Source of the DNA: Methylobacterium adhaesivum
Lineage (GTDB): Bacteria > Pseudomonadota > Alphaproteobacteria > Rhizobiales > Beijerinckiaceae
Length of the DNA: 64,000 bases
Direction: 5' to 3'
Assembly (NCBI RefSeq): GCF_022179065.1
Contig: NZ_BPQD01000007.1
Coordinates: 1 to 64,000, forward strand
Shown here: positions 56,205-64,000 of the stretch, one piece after another
Layout: each line of letters starts with the position of its first letter
How positions within the stretch are numbered: the first letter of the stretch is position 1
The notes under the pieces: model-generated
Told to the model about the DNA's origin: nothing
The model's input: the letters and a program-made list of their open reading frames with translations, nothing else
The model's database searches: none
Program-made: the position numbers and the translations under genes

Positions 56205-59200
56205 GCGTAATCCTCCAGGGGCCGCACCTCGCCCCGGCGCAGAAAGGCGTAGAGGAACGGCACGAACAGCAGAGTCGAGGGGGTACCGACGGCGATGCCC
56301 CCCATCACGGCCCGGGCGAGGGCCGCGTTCTGCTCACCGCCCTCCCCCGTGCCGAGCGCCATGGGAATGAGGCCCAGGAACATGGCGCCCGCCGTCATCA
56401 GCACCGGCCGCAGGCGGGTCTCGCCGGCGAGCAGCGCCGCTTCGGCGGCGCCGCATCCCGTGGCCTCCCGGTGCTCCTTGGCGAAGGTGACGAGGAGGAT
56501 CGAGTTCGCCGACGCGATACCCACCGACATGATCGCCCCGAACAGGGACGGAATCGAGATCGTGGTGCCGGTGATGAACAAGCTCGCGACTATGCCGCAG
56601 AAGGCCAGCGGCAGGGCGGCCAGCACCACGAACGGATCGCCCCAGCTCTGGAAGTTCACGGCCATCAGCAGGTAGACGGCGACCAGCGCGATGGCGAGGC
56701 CGACCTGCAGGCGGGTGAAGGCCGACTGCATGTTCTCGATCTGGCCCCGGACGGTGATCTTGTCGGGCGCCGGCAGCCCCTTTTGCTCCTCCGCCACGAT
56801 GGTGCGGATCTCGCGCGCCACGGAACCGAGATCGGAATCCTGCACCGCCGCGTAGATGTTGAACGTCGGCTGGGTGTTGACGTGGTTGATCACCGTCTGG
56901 GAGCCCTCCCGCCGCATGGTGGAAACGCTGGAGAGCAGCGTCAACACGCCCGGCGCCTCCGGGCCGCCTTGCACGAGGAGCGGGGTGTTCTGGAGGGCGG
57001 TCAGCGAATCGTTGCGGAATTCCGGCGTCTGGACCCAGAGCTGATAGGGAATACCGGTCTTCGGATCGGTCCAGAAGTTCGGCGTCACCTGGAAGGAGCC
57101 GGACAGCGATACGTTGAGCCCCTGGGCGATCTGCTGCTGGGTCAGGCCGAGTTCGGAGGCGAGCTTGCGGTCGACATCGACGAAAAATTGCGGCGTGCCG
57201 ACGATCTGATGGAGATGGACGTCCACGGCCCCGGGCGTCGCCCTGAGGCGCCGGACGATGTTCTGGGCGACCTCCAGATCCTTGGCGGTGTTGCGGCCCG
57301 AGACCTGAATGTCGATCTGCGCCAGGGTGCCGAAGTTCAGGATCTGGGTGATGATATCGGAGGGCTGAAAGTAGAAGACCACGTCGGGGAACCGCTCACG
57401 GAGCACCTCCCGCAGGCGCTTGGTGTAGGCGGCGACGGAGCCGTGACCTTCCTTCAGGTTGATGAGCATCTGCCCGTCGTTGTAGGCGACGAACGAACCG
57501 TCCGAGAACGCGAAATTGTAGTTGTTCGACGGCAGGCCGATGTTGTCGAGGATCTGGTCGATCTCGCCCACCGGGATCACCTCGCGCACGACGCCCTCGA
57601 CCTCGGCGAAGACCTGCTCGGCGGTCTCGATCCGCATGCCGGGGCGGGTGCGCAGGTGCAGGGTCATCTGGCTCGACGCCACCTGCGGGAAGTAATCCTG
57701 GCCCACGAAGGTGAAGAGGCCGGCCGACCCCGCCAGCACGGCGGCGACCACGCCGAGGGTCACGATCCGCCGCCGGAGCACCACGTGCAATAGGCCGACG
57801 TAACCGCGATGGAAGCGGGTGAAGCGCGCCTCGAAGCCGTGGCGGATCCAGCCGGCCAGCCGCAGGAGCGGACGGCCGAGCCAAGCGAGCGCGCGGCCGA
57901 TGCGGCCCCGGCGCGGCGCCTCGACCCCGTCGCCGTGGCGCTCGGCATATTCACGCGCCACCAGCACGTCGATGAGCACGGGCACCAGGGTCCGTGACAG
58001 GACGTAGGAGGTGAGCATCGCGAACACGACGGCGAGCGCCTGTGGCGTGAACAGGTATTTCGGCGTGTCCGTCAGGGCGAAGACCGACACGAAGGCGGCG
58101 CAGATCGACAGGGTCGAGATCAGGGCCGGTTTGGCGATGCCGGCGGCGCCCTCGACCACGGATTTGCGGAACGGCTCGCCCTCCTCGAACAGCCGGTAGG
58201 TGTTCTCGATGGCCACCGTCGCGTCGTCGACGAGGATGCCGACGGCCAGCGCAAGGCCGCCGAGCGTCATTACGTTGATGGTCTCGCCGAGCGCCGTGAG
58301 GATCGCGAGCGAGGTGAGGATCGAGAGCGGGATCGAGACCAGCACCACGATGGTGGAGCGCCACGAGCCGAGGAACAGCAGGATGGTCAGGCCGGTCAGC
58401 GCGGCGGCGATCACCGCCTCGTGGATCACGCCCTCGATGGCGGCCGAGACGAAGACCGACTGATCGAACAGGGGTTTGAGCGTCATGCCCTCGGGGGCGG
58501 CGGCGCGGATGTCGGGCAGCGCCTTCTTGACGTTGTTGACGACGTCGAGGGTCGAGGCGGTGCCGTTCTTGAAGATCCGCATCAGCACGGAATGCAGGCC
58601 ATCGGCGCGCACGATGTTGACCTGCGGCGGGCCGCCGTCGCGCACGTACGCCACGTCGCGCACGAGGATCGGCTGGCCGCCGACCACCTTGATGGGGATC
58701 TGGTTCAGGGCATCGATGGCCTCGGGCGAGGCGTTGAGCTGCACGGGGTATTGCTGCTCGCCGATCTTGGCAAAGCCCGAGGGCACCGTGAGGTTCTGGG
58801 CGGTGACGGCGTTGGTGACGTCGAGCGCCGTCAGGCCCAGCGCCTGGAGGGCGTGCAGGTCGAGATCGACCATGATCTGGCGCGGCGTGCCGCCAAAGGG
58901 CGACGGCAGGGTCGAGCCCGGCACCTGCGTCAGGCGCTGGCGGATGCGGTACTGGGCGTAATCGTAGACCTTGGTCAGGCTCTCGCGATCGGAGGAGAGC
59001 GCGAGCTGGATTACCGGAACGGAGGACGCCGAGAACCGCAGGACGATGGGCGGCTGCACGCCGGGCGGCATGGCGGAGCGGATCGAGTTCATCGCCGAGA
59101 CCACCTGGGCGATGGCGAGGTCGATGCTCACCGCGCCGTCGAAGTAGATCTTCTGGATCGCCGTGCCCTGAAGCGTGGTCGATTCCATCCGGGCGATGTT

Positions 59201-59428
59201 GTTGACGTTGTTGGAGAGCGAGAACTCGGCGTAGGTCGTGATGCGCCGTTCCATCTCGGAGGTGGACAGACCGTTATAGGTCCACACCACCACGACCACC
59301 GGGATATCCACGGTGGGCAGCACGTCCTTGGGCGCCACGACCACGGCCGCCGCTCCGCCGAGCATCATCAGCACGGCGAGCACGTAGATCGTAATCCGGA
59401 ACTTCAGCGCATATTGAACGAGACCCAT
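56201..59428 (-). CDS. RND multidrug efflux permease (AcrB/MexB type)
   Basis: A 1075-residue hydrophobe/amphiphile RND pump. TM1 LKFRITIYVLAVLMMLGG, the proton relay Asp-Asp in AVGILVDDATVAIENTYR of TM4, TM-rich second half with AQ-type SIPSLFGAIMSVGIASANSILLVTFA, and two large periplasmic loops are all present. The 4-base overlap with the downstream adaptor gene shows the pair is one operon. No outer-membrane TolC-like gene is included, so a channel from elsewhere must be shared. Substrates cannot be deduced. The pump-first, adaptor-second order is less usual than adaptor-first. Confidence 0.94.
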   Translation of the reverse strand: MGLVQYALKFRITIYVLAVLMMLGGAAAVVVAPKDVLPTVDIPVVVVVWTYNGLSTSEMERRITTYAEFSLSNNVNNIARMESTTLQGTAIQKIYFDGAVSIDLAIAQVVSAMNSIRSAMPPGVQPPIVLRFSASSVPVIQLALSSDRESLTKVYDYAQYRIRQRLTQVPGSTLPSPFGGTPRQIMVDLDLHALQALGLTALDVTNAVTAQNLTVPSGFAKIGEQQYPVQLNASPEAIDALNQIPIKVVGGQPILVRDVAYVRDGGPPQVNIVRADGLHSVLMRIFKNGTASTLDVVNNVKKALPDIRAAAPEGMTLKPLFDQSVFVSAAIEGVIHEAVIAAALTGLTILLFLGSWRSTIVVLVSIPLSILTSLAILTALGETINVMTLGGLALAVGILVDDATVAIENTYRLFEEGEPFRKSVVEGAAGIAKPALISTLSICAAFVSVFALTDTPKYLFTPQALAVVFAMLTSYVLSRTLVPVLIDVLVAREYAERHGDGVEAPRRGRIGRALAWLGRPLLRLAGWIRHGFEARFTRFHRGYVGLLHVVLRRRIVTLGVVAAVLAGSAGLFTFVGQDYFPQVASSQMTLHLRTRPGMRIETAEQVFAEVEGVVREVIPVGEIDQILDNIGLPSNNYNFAFSDGSFVAYNDGQMLINLKEGHGSVAAYTKRLREVLRERFPDVVFYFQPSDIITQILNFGTLAQIDIQVSGRNTAKDLEVAQNIVRRLRATPGAVDVHLHQIVGTPQFFVDVDRKLASELGLTQQQIAQGLNVSLSGSFQVTPNFWTDPKTGIPYQLWVQTPEFRNDSLTALQNTPLLVQGGPEAPGVLTLLSSVSTMRREGSQTVINHVNTQPTFNIYAAVQDSDLGSVAREIRTIVAEEQKGLPAPDKITVRGQIENMQSAFTRLQVGLAIALVAVYLLMAVNFQSWGDPFVVLAALPLAFCGIVASLFITGTTISIPSLFGAIMSVGIASANSILLVTFAKEHREATGCGAAEAALLAGETRLRPVLMTAGAMFLGLIPMALGTGEGGEQNAALARAVMGGIAVGTPSTLLFVPFLYAFLRRGEVRPLEDYA

Positions 59429-59607
59429 GCCGTCTCCGCGAACGAGCGCTCACCCGTCGTCGCACAAGCACCCCAACGGCGCAGCCGTGGCGCCGCGACG
59501 CACGGATACCGAATGCATGGATTTTGTTTCGGAATGAATGCTGGCCGACGCGACACAGGCGCCCGTCGGGGCGCCTGTGATCGACGGTGAGACGGCGGCC
59601 GGCATCC

Positions 59608-59832
59608 TCAGCAGCAGCGGAACCCGCTGCGGTTGCCCACCCCGAAGCGGGCATTCTCCCGATTGCGGAAGAATTCCCGTTCGCTCATGGGCTCCTGATC
59701 CGCGTGGGTCTTGCGGATATGGGCCGCGTAGGCGTCATAATCGCCCTGCCCCACCATGAGGCGGGCGCCGTCGCAGACGCATTTCGAGAAGGTTTTCAGC
59801 CGGTCCCGCAACTCCGCCGACGACAGCGCCAT
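59608..59832 (-). CDS. YbdD/YjiX-family CstA-associated small protein
   Basis: A 74-residue protein of the YbdD/YjiX family (DUF466): KCVCDGARLMVGQGDYDAYA, HIRKTHADQEPMSEREFF and RNRENARFG. Family members are encoded beside cstA or yjiY and are needed for, or accompany, pyruvate/peptide uptake by CstA-type transporters; precise role unknown. Cys pair KCVC is conserved in the family. The start ATG at 59832 is 5 bases after the cstA stop, so the two are co-translated. A final CC pair at the C-terminus (RSGFRCC) is an extra feature not usual in E. coli YbdD. Confidence 0.9.
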   Translation of the reverse strand: MALSSAELRDRLKTFSKCVCDGARLMVGQGDYDAYAAHIRKTHADQEPMSEREFFRNRENARFGVGNRSGFRCC

Positions 59833-59837
59833 GATGC

Positions 59838-61904
59838 CTACTCCGCTGGAACCGCGACCGGGCCGCCGCTTTCCAGGGCGGTCCAGCGATCGGCCCGATA
59901 GGCCTTCGCACACGCCTTGATGCCGAAGGCCGCGATGGCGACGACGAGGCCGACGAACATCACCGCCAGGGCCGCGTCGATCCGGTCGTTGAAGACGATC
60001 TTGTGCATATCGGCCATGTTCTTGGCCGGCGCCAGCACCTTGTTCTCGGCGATGGCGGCCGAGAAGCGATCGGCATGCGAGAGGAAGCCGATCTTCGGGT
60101 CCGCCGAGAAGATCTTCTGCCAGCCGGCGGTGAGGGTGCAGATGCACAGCCACACGGTGGGGATGATCGTCACGAACGCGTAGCGCTCGCGCTTCATCTT
60201 GAAGATCACCACGGTGGCGAGCGTCAGGGCCACGGCGGCCAGCATCTGGTTCGAGATGCCGAACAGCGGCCACAGGGTGTAGATGCCGCCCAACGGATCG
60301 GTGACGCCCTGGTAGAGGAAGTAGCCCCAGGCGCCGACGCAAAGGGCAGTGGCCAGGATGCTGGGCGCCCAGGCCGTGGTGTCCTTGAACTTCGGCGAGA
60401 CCAGGCCGAGCAGGTCCTGCAGCATGAAGCGTCCGGCCCGCGTCCCCGCATCCACGGCGGTGAGGATGAACAGGGCCTCGAACAGGATGGCGAAGTGGTA
60501 CCAGAACGCCATCATCGCCTTGCCGCCGATGGCCGAGGAGATGATGTGCGCCATGCCCACCGCGAGGGTCGGCGCACCGCCGGCGCGGGAGATGATCGAG
60601 TGCTCACCGACGTCCTTCGCCGTCTGGGCGATCTGCTCGGGCGTGATGGCGAAGGCCGGGTCGAGCTTCGTCACCGCGGCGGCCGCGGTCTCCGGCGTCG
60701 TCCCGACGAGGCCGGCCGGGGAGTTCATGGTGAAGTAGATGCCCGGCTCGATCACGCTGGCGGAGACCAGCGCCATCACGGCCACGAAGCTCTCCATGAG
60801 CATGCCGCCGTAGCCGATGAAGCGGGCATCGGTCTCACGGTCGATGAGCTTGGGCGTCGTGCCCGACGAGATCAGGGCGTGGAAGCCCGAGACCGCGCCG
60901 CACGCGATGGTGATGAACAGGAACGGGAACAGGGAGCCGGCCCAGACCGGGCCGGAGCCGTCGACGAACTTCGTCACAGCCGGCATCTGCATGTGCGGAG
61001 CGACGTAGGCGATGCCCAGCGCCAGGCCGATGATCGTGCCGATCTTGAGGAAGGTCGAAAGGTAATCGCGCGGGGCGAGCAGGAGCCAGACCGGCAGGAT
61101 CGAGGCGATGAAGCCGTAGCCGATCAGCAGCCAGCACAGCTGGGTGCCGGTGAAGGTGAAGAACGGGCCCCAGGTCGGATCGGCGGCGACGTTGCCGCCG
61201 TAGACGATGGCCAGCATCAGCAGCACGAAGCCGATGATCGACACCTCGCCGACCTTTCCGGGGCGGATGTAGCGGGCATAGAGCCCCATCAGCATGGCGA
61301 TCGGGATCGTCGCCGCGACGGTGAAGGTACCCCAGGGGCTCTCGGCCAGGGCTTTCACCACGATCATCGCCAGCACGGCGAGCAGGATCACCATGATCAT
61401 GAAGGTGCCGAACAGGGCGATGACGCCCGGCACGGTCCCGAGTTCGGCGCGGATGAGTTCACCGAGCGACCGACCGTCGCGGCGCATGGAGATGAACAGG
61501 ACCATGAAGTCCTGCACCGCGCCCGCGAGCACCACGCCGGCGAGAATCCAGAGCAGGCCCGGCAGGTAGCCCATCTGCGCGGCGAGCACCGGGCCGACGA
61601 GGGGGCCGGCGCCCGCGATGGCGGCGAAATGGTGCCCGAACAGCACGTTGCGGTTGGTGGGCACGTAGTCGAGCCCGTCATTGTGGCGATGGGCCGGGGT
61701 CGGGCGGCCTTCGTCGAGGCGCATGACCTTTTGGGAAATGAACAGCGAATAGTAACGATAGGCGATGAGGTAGACGCACACGGCGGCCACGACGACCCAG
61801 AGGGCGTTGACGGTCTCGCCCCGGGTGGTGGCCACGATGGCGAGGGCGGCCGCGCCCAACGCTCCCACGAGGGCCCAGGGCCCGTGCCTACTGATCGCAC
61901 TCAT
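59838..61904 (-). CDS. cstA: carbon starvation protein A (CstA-type pyruvate/peptide transporter)
   Basis: A 688-residue polytopic membrane protein with about 16-18 hydrophobic segments. Conserved motifs: DEGRPTPAHRHNDGLDYVPTNRNVLFGHHFAAIAGAGPLVGPVLAAQMGY (N-terminal, giving the HHFAxIAGAGP signature), TFMIMVILLAVLAMIV, HALISSGTTPK, and FMLQDLLGLVSPKF. Members import pyruvate (BtsT/CstA) or peptides during carbon starvation. The ATG at 61904 begins right before TM1; the upstream part of the frame is Arg/Leu-rich and not conserved. Followed by its YbdD-type partner. Confidence 0.95.
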   Translation of the reverse strand: MSAISRHGPWALVGALGAAALAIVATTRGETVNALWVVVAAVCVYLIAYRYYSLFISQKVMRLDEGRPTPAHRHNDGLDYVPTNRNVLFGHHFAAIAGAGPLVGPVLAAQMGYLPGLLWILAGVVLAGAVQDFMVLFISMRRDGRSLGELIRAELGTVPGVIALFGTFMIMVILLAVLAMIVVKALAESPWGTFTVAATIPIAMLMGLYARYIRPGKVGEVSIIGFVLLMLAIVYGGNVAADPTWGPFFTFTGTQLCWLLIGYGFIASILPVWLLLAPRDYLSTFLKIGTIIGLALGIAYVAPHMQMPAVTKFVDGSGPVWAGSLFPFLFITIACGAVSGFHALISSGTTPKLIDRETDARFIGYGGMLMESFVAVMALVSASVIEPGIYFTMNSPAGLVGTTPETAAAAVTKLDPAFAITPEQIAQTAKDVGEHSIISRAGGAPTLAVGMAHIISSAIGGKAMMAFWYHFAILFEALFILTAVDAGTRAGRFMLQDLLGLVSPKFKDTTAWAPSILATALCVGAWGYFLYQGVTDPLGGIYTLWPLFGISNQMLAAVALTLATVVIFKMKRERYAFVTIIPTVWLCICTLTAGWQKIFSADPKIGFLSHADRFSAAIAENKVLAPAKNMADMHKIVFNDRIDAALAVMFVGLVVAIAAFGIKACAKAYRADRWTALESGGPVAVPAE

Positions 61905-62051
61905 CGACGTCTCGCTCCAGCGACCTGTCCTTACCCGCAGATCGTCAAGCCCCTTCTCGCGCAATTTCGGCGCGAGGGCCAGACGTCTCGGGCAAACCGC
62001 AGACATGATTTCGAACCTGTTACCGCCTTGATCGCGATGCCGGTCCTCCGA

Positions 62052-62678
62052 TCAATCGACGACGATCACCCGGTTCGGTAGAAGATCCGGCCCGCCGCCG
62101 CGATCGGGCAGTTCGCTCGCCAGGATCGCCCCGACACGTGCGACGGCCGCGACGAGGCCCGCTTCCATCTCGCCCTGACGCAGGGCTGCGAGCAACGCCT
62201 GGATCGCGTCCTCCCAGGCCGCGGCCGGCACGCGCGCGGCGACACCGGAATCGGCCACGATCTCGGCATGGCCCTCGGCGCAGGCGAGATAGATGAGAAC
62301 CCCGGTGCGGTCCGGCGTGCGGCACAGGCCGCGGGACTGGAACTCGCGCCGCGCCGCCTCGTGCGCCCGGGCCCTGCGGATCGAGCGTGGCACGAGGGTC
62401 ATGCGCAGGCGCGGCGGCAGGCCGAGCGCCAGGGCCGCGAGGACGACGCAGGCCTGGGCGAGAAGGATGGAGACGGCGCTCCACGGGGTGAACAGGATCA
62501 GCGGCCAGGGCGCGACGAGACCGCAGGCCAGGGCGAAAGCCAGGGGCGCCGAGCGGTAGGTGCCGGCACGGGCCGAGACCAGCACGACGATCTCGCCCGA
62601 TGTCGCGGCCTCGGCGCGCCGGACGGCATCGGCGATCCGCGCAAGTGCGTCCGGGGAGAGGATCGGCTCACCAGTCAC
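62052..62678 (-). CDS. TPM-domain membrane protein (second of pair)
   Basis: A 208-residue protein with a TPM (TLP18.3/Psb32/MOLO-1) type fold split by two membrane segments: EILSPDALARIADAVRRAEAATSGEIVVLVSARAG (TPM start), TM helices around residues 48-85 (LAFALACGLVAPWPLILF, VSILLAQACVVLAALALG), and the C-terminal TPM half with RTGVLIYLACAEGHAEIVAD. The GTG at 62678 is preceded by GGAGGGG and overlaps the upstream gene; an ATG at 62732 would require extension into the Gly tail of that gene. The three genes lemA-TPM-TPM form one operon. Role unknown; the association with LemA is common. Confidence 0.85.
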   Translation of the reverse strand: MTGEPILSPDALARIADAVRRAEAATSGEIVVLVSARAGTYRSAPLAFALACGLVAPWPLILFTPWSAVSILLAQACVVLAALALGLPPRLRMTLVPRSIRRARAHEAARREFQSRGLCRTPDRTGVLIYLACAEGHAEIVADSGVAARVPAAAWEDAIQALLAALRQGEMEAGLVAAVARVGAILASELPDRGGGPDLLPNRVIVVD

Positions 62679-63432
62679 CCGAGGCCCCTCCGCCACCCGA
62701 CGAACCGCCGCCACCCGAGAATCCGCCCCCATCCCCGAAGCCGCCCGAGACGCCGCCGCTCCAGCCCCCCGAGGGAGGACCGGGCAGGATCACGAACCCG
62801 CCGCCGCGCCCGCCACGGTTCATCCGGTAGGCGAGGAACAGAATGATGAGGAAAATCGCGATGAAAAGGATCACCTGCCCCGGGTCGGCCTCGTCGCGGC
62901 GGATCTCAGCCTTGCGCTGCCAGGTTTCGGCATCTCCCGACAGGATCGACAGCACGGCGTCGACGCCGGCATTCAGGCCGCCGGCATAATCCCCGGTCTT
63001 GAAGCGTGGGGTGATCGCCGTGGCGATGATCACCTTCGACAGGGCATCCGTCAGGGCGCCTTCGAGGCCGTAGCCGACCTCGATCCGGACCTTGCGATCC
63101 TTGGGGGCGACGAGGAGCAGGACGCCGTTGTCGGTCTTCTTCTGCCCGAGCCCCCAATGCCGGAACAGGCGGTTGGCATACTCCTCCACCGTGAGCCCCT
63201 GAAGATCGGGCACCGTGGCGACGACGAGTTGATCGGACGTCTTGTCCTCGTGGGCCTTCAGCTTACCCTCGAGACCGGCGCGATCCTGCGGCGCAAGCAG
63301 GCTCGCCGCATCGACGACGCGCCCCGATAGCGCCGGAAACACGGGGTCGGCGGCCCAGGCGAGTCCGGCCTGCAGCACGAGTGCCAGCCCGAACAGGACG
63401 GCGCGGAGTCCCCGGTCGAGGGCAACCGGCAT
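62668..63432 (-). CDS. TPM-domain protein with Gly-rich tail (YgcG-like)
   Basis: A 254-residue exported membrane protein: signal peptide GLALVLQAGLAWA-A, TPM domain (residues about 35-165: LSGRVVDAASLLAPQDRAGLEGKL, SDQLVVATVPDLQGLTVEEYANRLFRHWGLGQKKTDNGVLLLVAPKDRKVRIEVGYGLEG signature elements), a TM helix about 188-205 (VILFIAIFLIILFLAYR) and a low-complexity Gly/Ser/Phe tail ending GASGDW. TPM proteins of this kind often lie beside lemA, as here, six bases away. Proposed roles include phosphatase activity and membrane-protein maintenance; not proven for this one. Confidence 0.92.
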   Translation of the reverse strand: MPVALDRGLRAVLFGLALVLQAGLAWAADPVFPALSGRVVDAASLLAPQDRAGLEGKLKAHEDKTSDQLVVATVPDLQGLTVEEYANRLFRHWGLGQKKTDNGVLLLVAPKDRKVRIEVGYGLEGALTDALSKVIIATAITPRFKTGDYAGGLNAGVDAVLSILSGDAETWQRKAEIRRDEADPGQVILFIAIFLIILFLAYRMNRGGRGGGFVILPGPPSGGWSGGVSGGFGDGGGFSGGGGSSGGGGASGDW

Positions 63433-63438
63433 GGAGGG

Positions 63439-64000
63439 CTAGAACTTCACGCTCGGCGGCCGCTCGGAATTCGGCGTCGCCGTGAAGGTCTCCATGGGCT
63501 TGGCGTCGGGATAGAACCACGCGGCGATCCAGCGGCCCGGAATGGTCCGCACCTCGGTGTTGTAGGCCTGGACCGCGCCGATATAGTCGCGTCGCGCCAC
63601 GCTGATCCGGTTCTCCGTGCCCTCCAACTGCGATTGCAGGGCGAGGAAGTTCTGGTTCGATTTGAGGTCGGGGTAGCGCTCGACGGTGACGAGCAGGCGG
63701 CCGAGGGCCCCCGAGAGCTGGTTCTGGGCGTCCTGGAATTCCTTGAACTTCTGCGGGTCGCTCACCGTCGAGGCATCGACCTTGACGCTGGAGGCCTTGG
63801 CGCGGGCTTCCGTGACGCCGACGAGCACGTCCTTCTCCTGCTGGGCATAGCCCTTCACCGTCTCGACGAGGTTCGGGATCAGGTCGGCCCGGCGCTGGTA
63901 CTGGTTCTGCACCTCGCTCCAGGACGATTTGGCCTGCTCCTCCAGGGTCGGCACCCGGTTGATGGCGCCGCAGCCCGTCAGCACGGTGGCGAGAGCCAGG
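63439..64000 (-). CDS. lemA: LemA-family lipoprotein, 5' end outside window
   Basis: At least 187 residues, cut by the window edge: the frame remains open to 64000 and begins with a hydrophobic signal LALATVLTGCGAI whose LTGC is a lipobox. Family hallmarks: SWSEVQNQYQRRADLIPNLVETVKGYA, the helix VTEARAKASSVKVDAS, LSGALGRLLVTVERYPDLKSNQNFLALQSQLEGTENRISVARRDYI, and the C-terminal AYNTEVRTIPGRWIA. LemA proteins are outer or inner-membrane helical bundles; role unclear. The first methionine is beyond the window. It is the first gene of lemA-TPM-TPM as far as seen. Confidence 0.93.
   Translation of the reverse strand, partial: LALATVLTGCGAINRVPTLEEQAKSSWSEVQNQYQRRADLIPNLVETVKGYAQQEKDVLVGVTEARAKASSVKVDASTVSDPQKFKEFQDAQNQLSGALGRLLVTVERYPDLKSNQNFLALQSQLEGTENRISVARRDYIGAVQAYNTEVRTIPGRWIAAWFYPDAKPMETFTATPNSERPPSVKF

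Overview
The window is a high-GC chromosomal segment with densely packed, mostly typical alphaproteobacterial genes. The mix (a che cluster with a STAS gene and a soluble receptor, an HWE-family histidine kinase, tig-clpP-clpX-lon, glnB-glnA, class II DAHP synthase, CstA/YbdD) fits Hyphomicrobiales/Rhizobiales. The style of the small hypothetical proteins makes me think of Methylobacteriaceae, but that is an inference from recollection, not a search result. I see no phage, integrase, transposase or CRISPR array.

Layout. (1) 1-1300: a small Cys-containing protein, a CAP-domain lipoprotein and a conserved hypothetical. (2) 1366-7816, minus strand: a tightly coupled six-gene sulfur-scavenging operon, metQ-metN-metI followed by two SfnB/DszC-like flavin monooxygenases and an NtaA/SnaA-type FMN monooxygenase. 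It would take up a sulfur compound and release its sulfur oxidatively. (3) 8160-12949: a HAD phosphatase, a small membrane protein, a 978-residue GAF/PAS HWE histidine kinase and a small secreted protein. (4) 13161-26963: a chemotaxis island. cheA-cheW-mcp-mcp-cheW-cheR-cheB, preceded by STAS-cheY-HD-GYP, are on the minus strand, and a soluble receptor is divergent. The two transmembrane receptors carry an almost identical signalling half about 940 bp long. (5) 26964-29000: three very small genes around a lone ABC-2 polysaccharide-type permease. (6) 29103-35919: tRNA-Val, lon, clpX, clpP, tig and tRNA-Leu, a proteostasis block. (7) 36128-41342: a multicopper-oxidase-like protein that has lost most copper ligands, Nnr NAD(P)HX repair enzyme, and glnB-glnA with an NtrC-like site. 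(8) 41482-47545: PepSY protein, FMN reductase, RNase R, DUF983, Nudix and a 28-residue membrane peptide. (9) 47618-53554, minus: class II DAHP synthase, a free-standing sigma-70 region 1.1 domain, a YdeP-type molybdopterin oxidoreductase, glutathione reductase and rpmG. (10) 53662-64000, minus: MFS transporter, RND pump pair, cstA with its small partner, and a lemA-TPM-TPM operon cut by the window end.

The observations I consider most worth following are: the multicopper-oxidase homologue that keeps the type 2 His pair but has lost all type 1 ligands; the stand-alone sigma region 1.1 protein; a dispersed palindromic repeat present three times (about 12.35, 23.31 and 27.19 kb), one copy inverted; an N-terminal MetN tag that repeats the C-terminal HDPVRW signature of the neighbouring monooxygenases; and a tiny two-gene unit (54 and 62 residues) with a strong ribosome-binding site and a hairpin behind it. 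I did not find a clearly new multi-gene system; these are candidates only.
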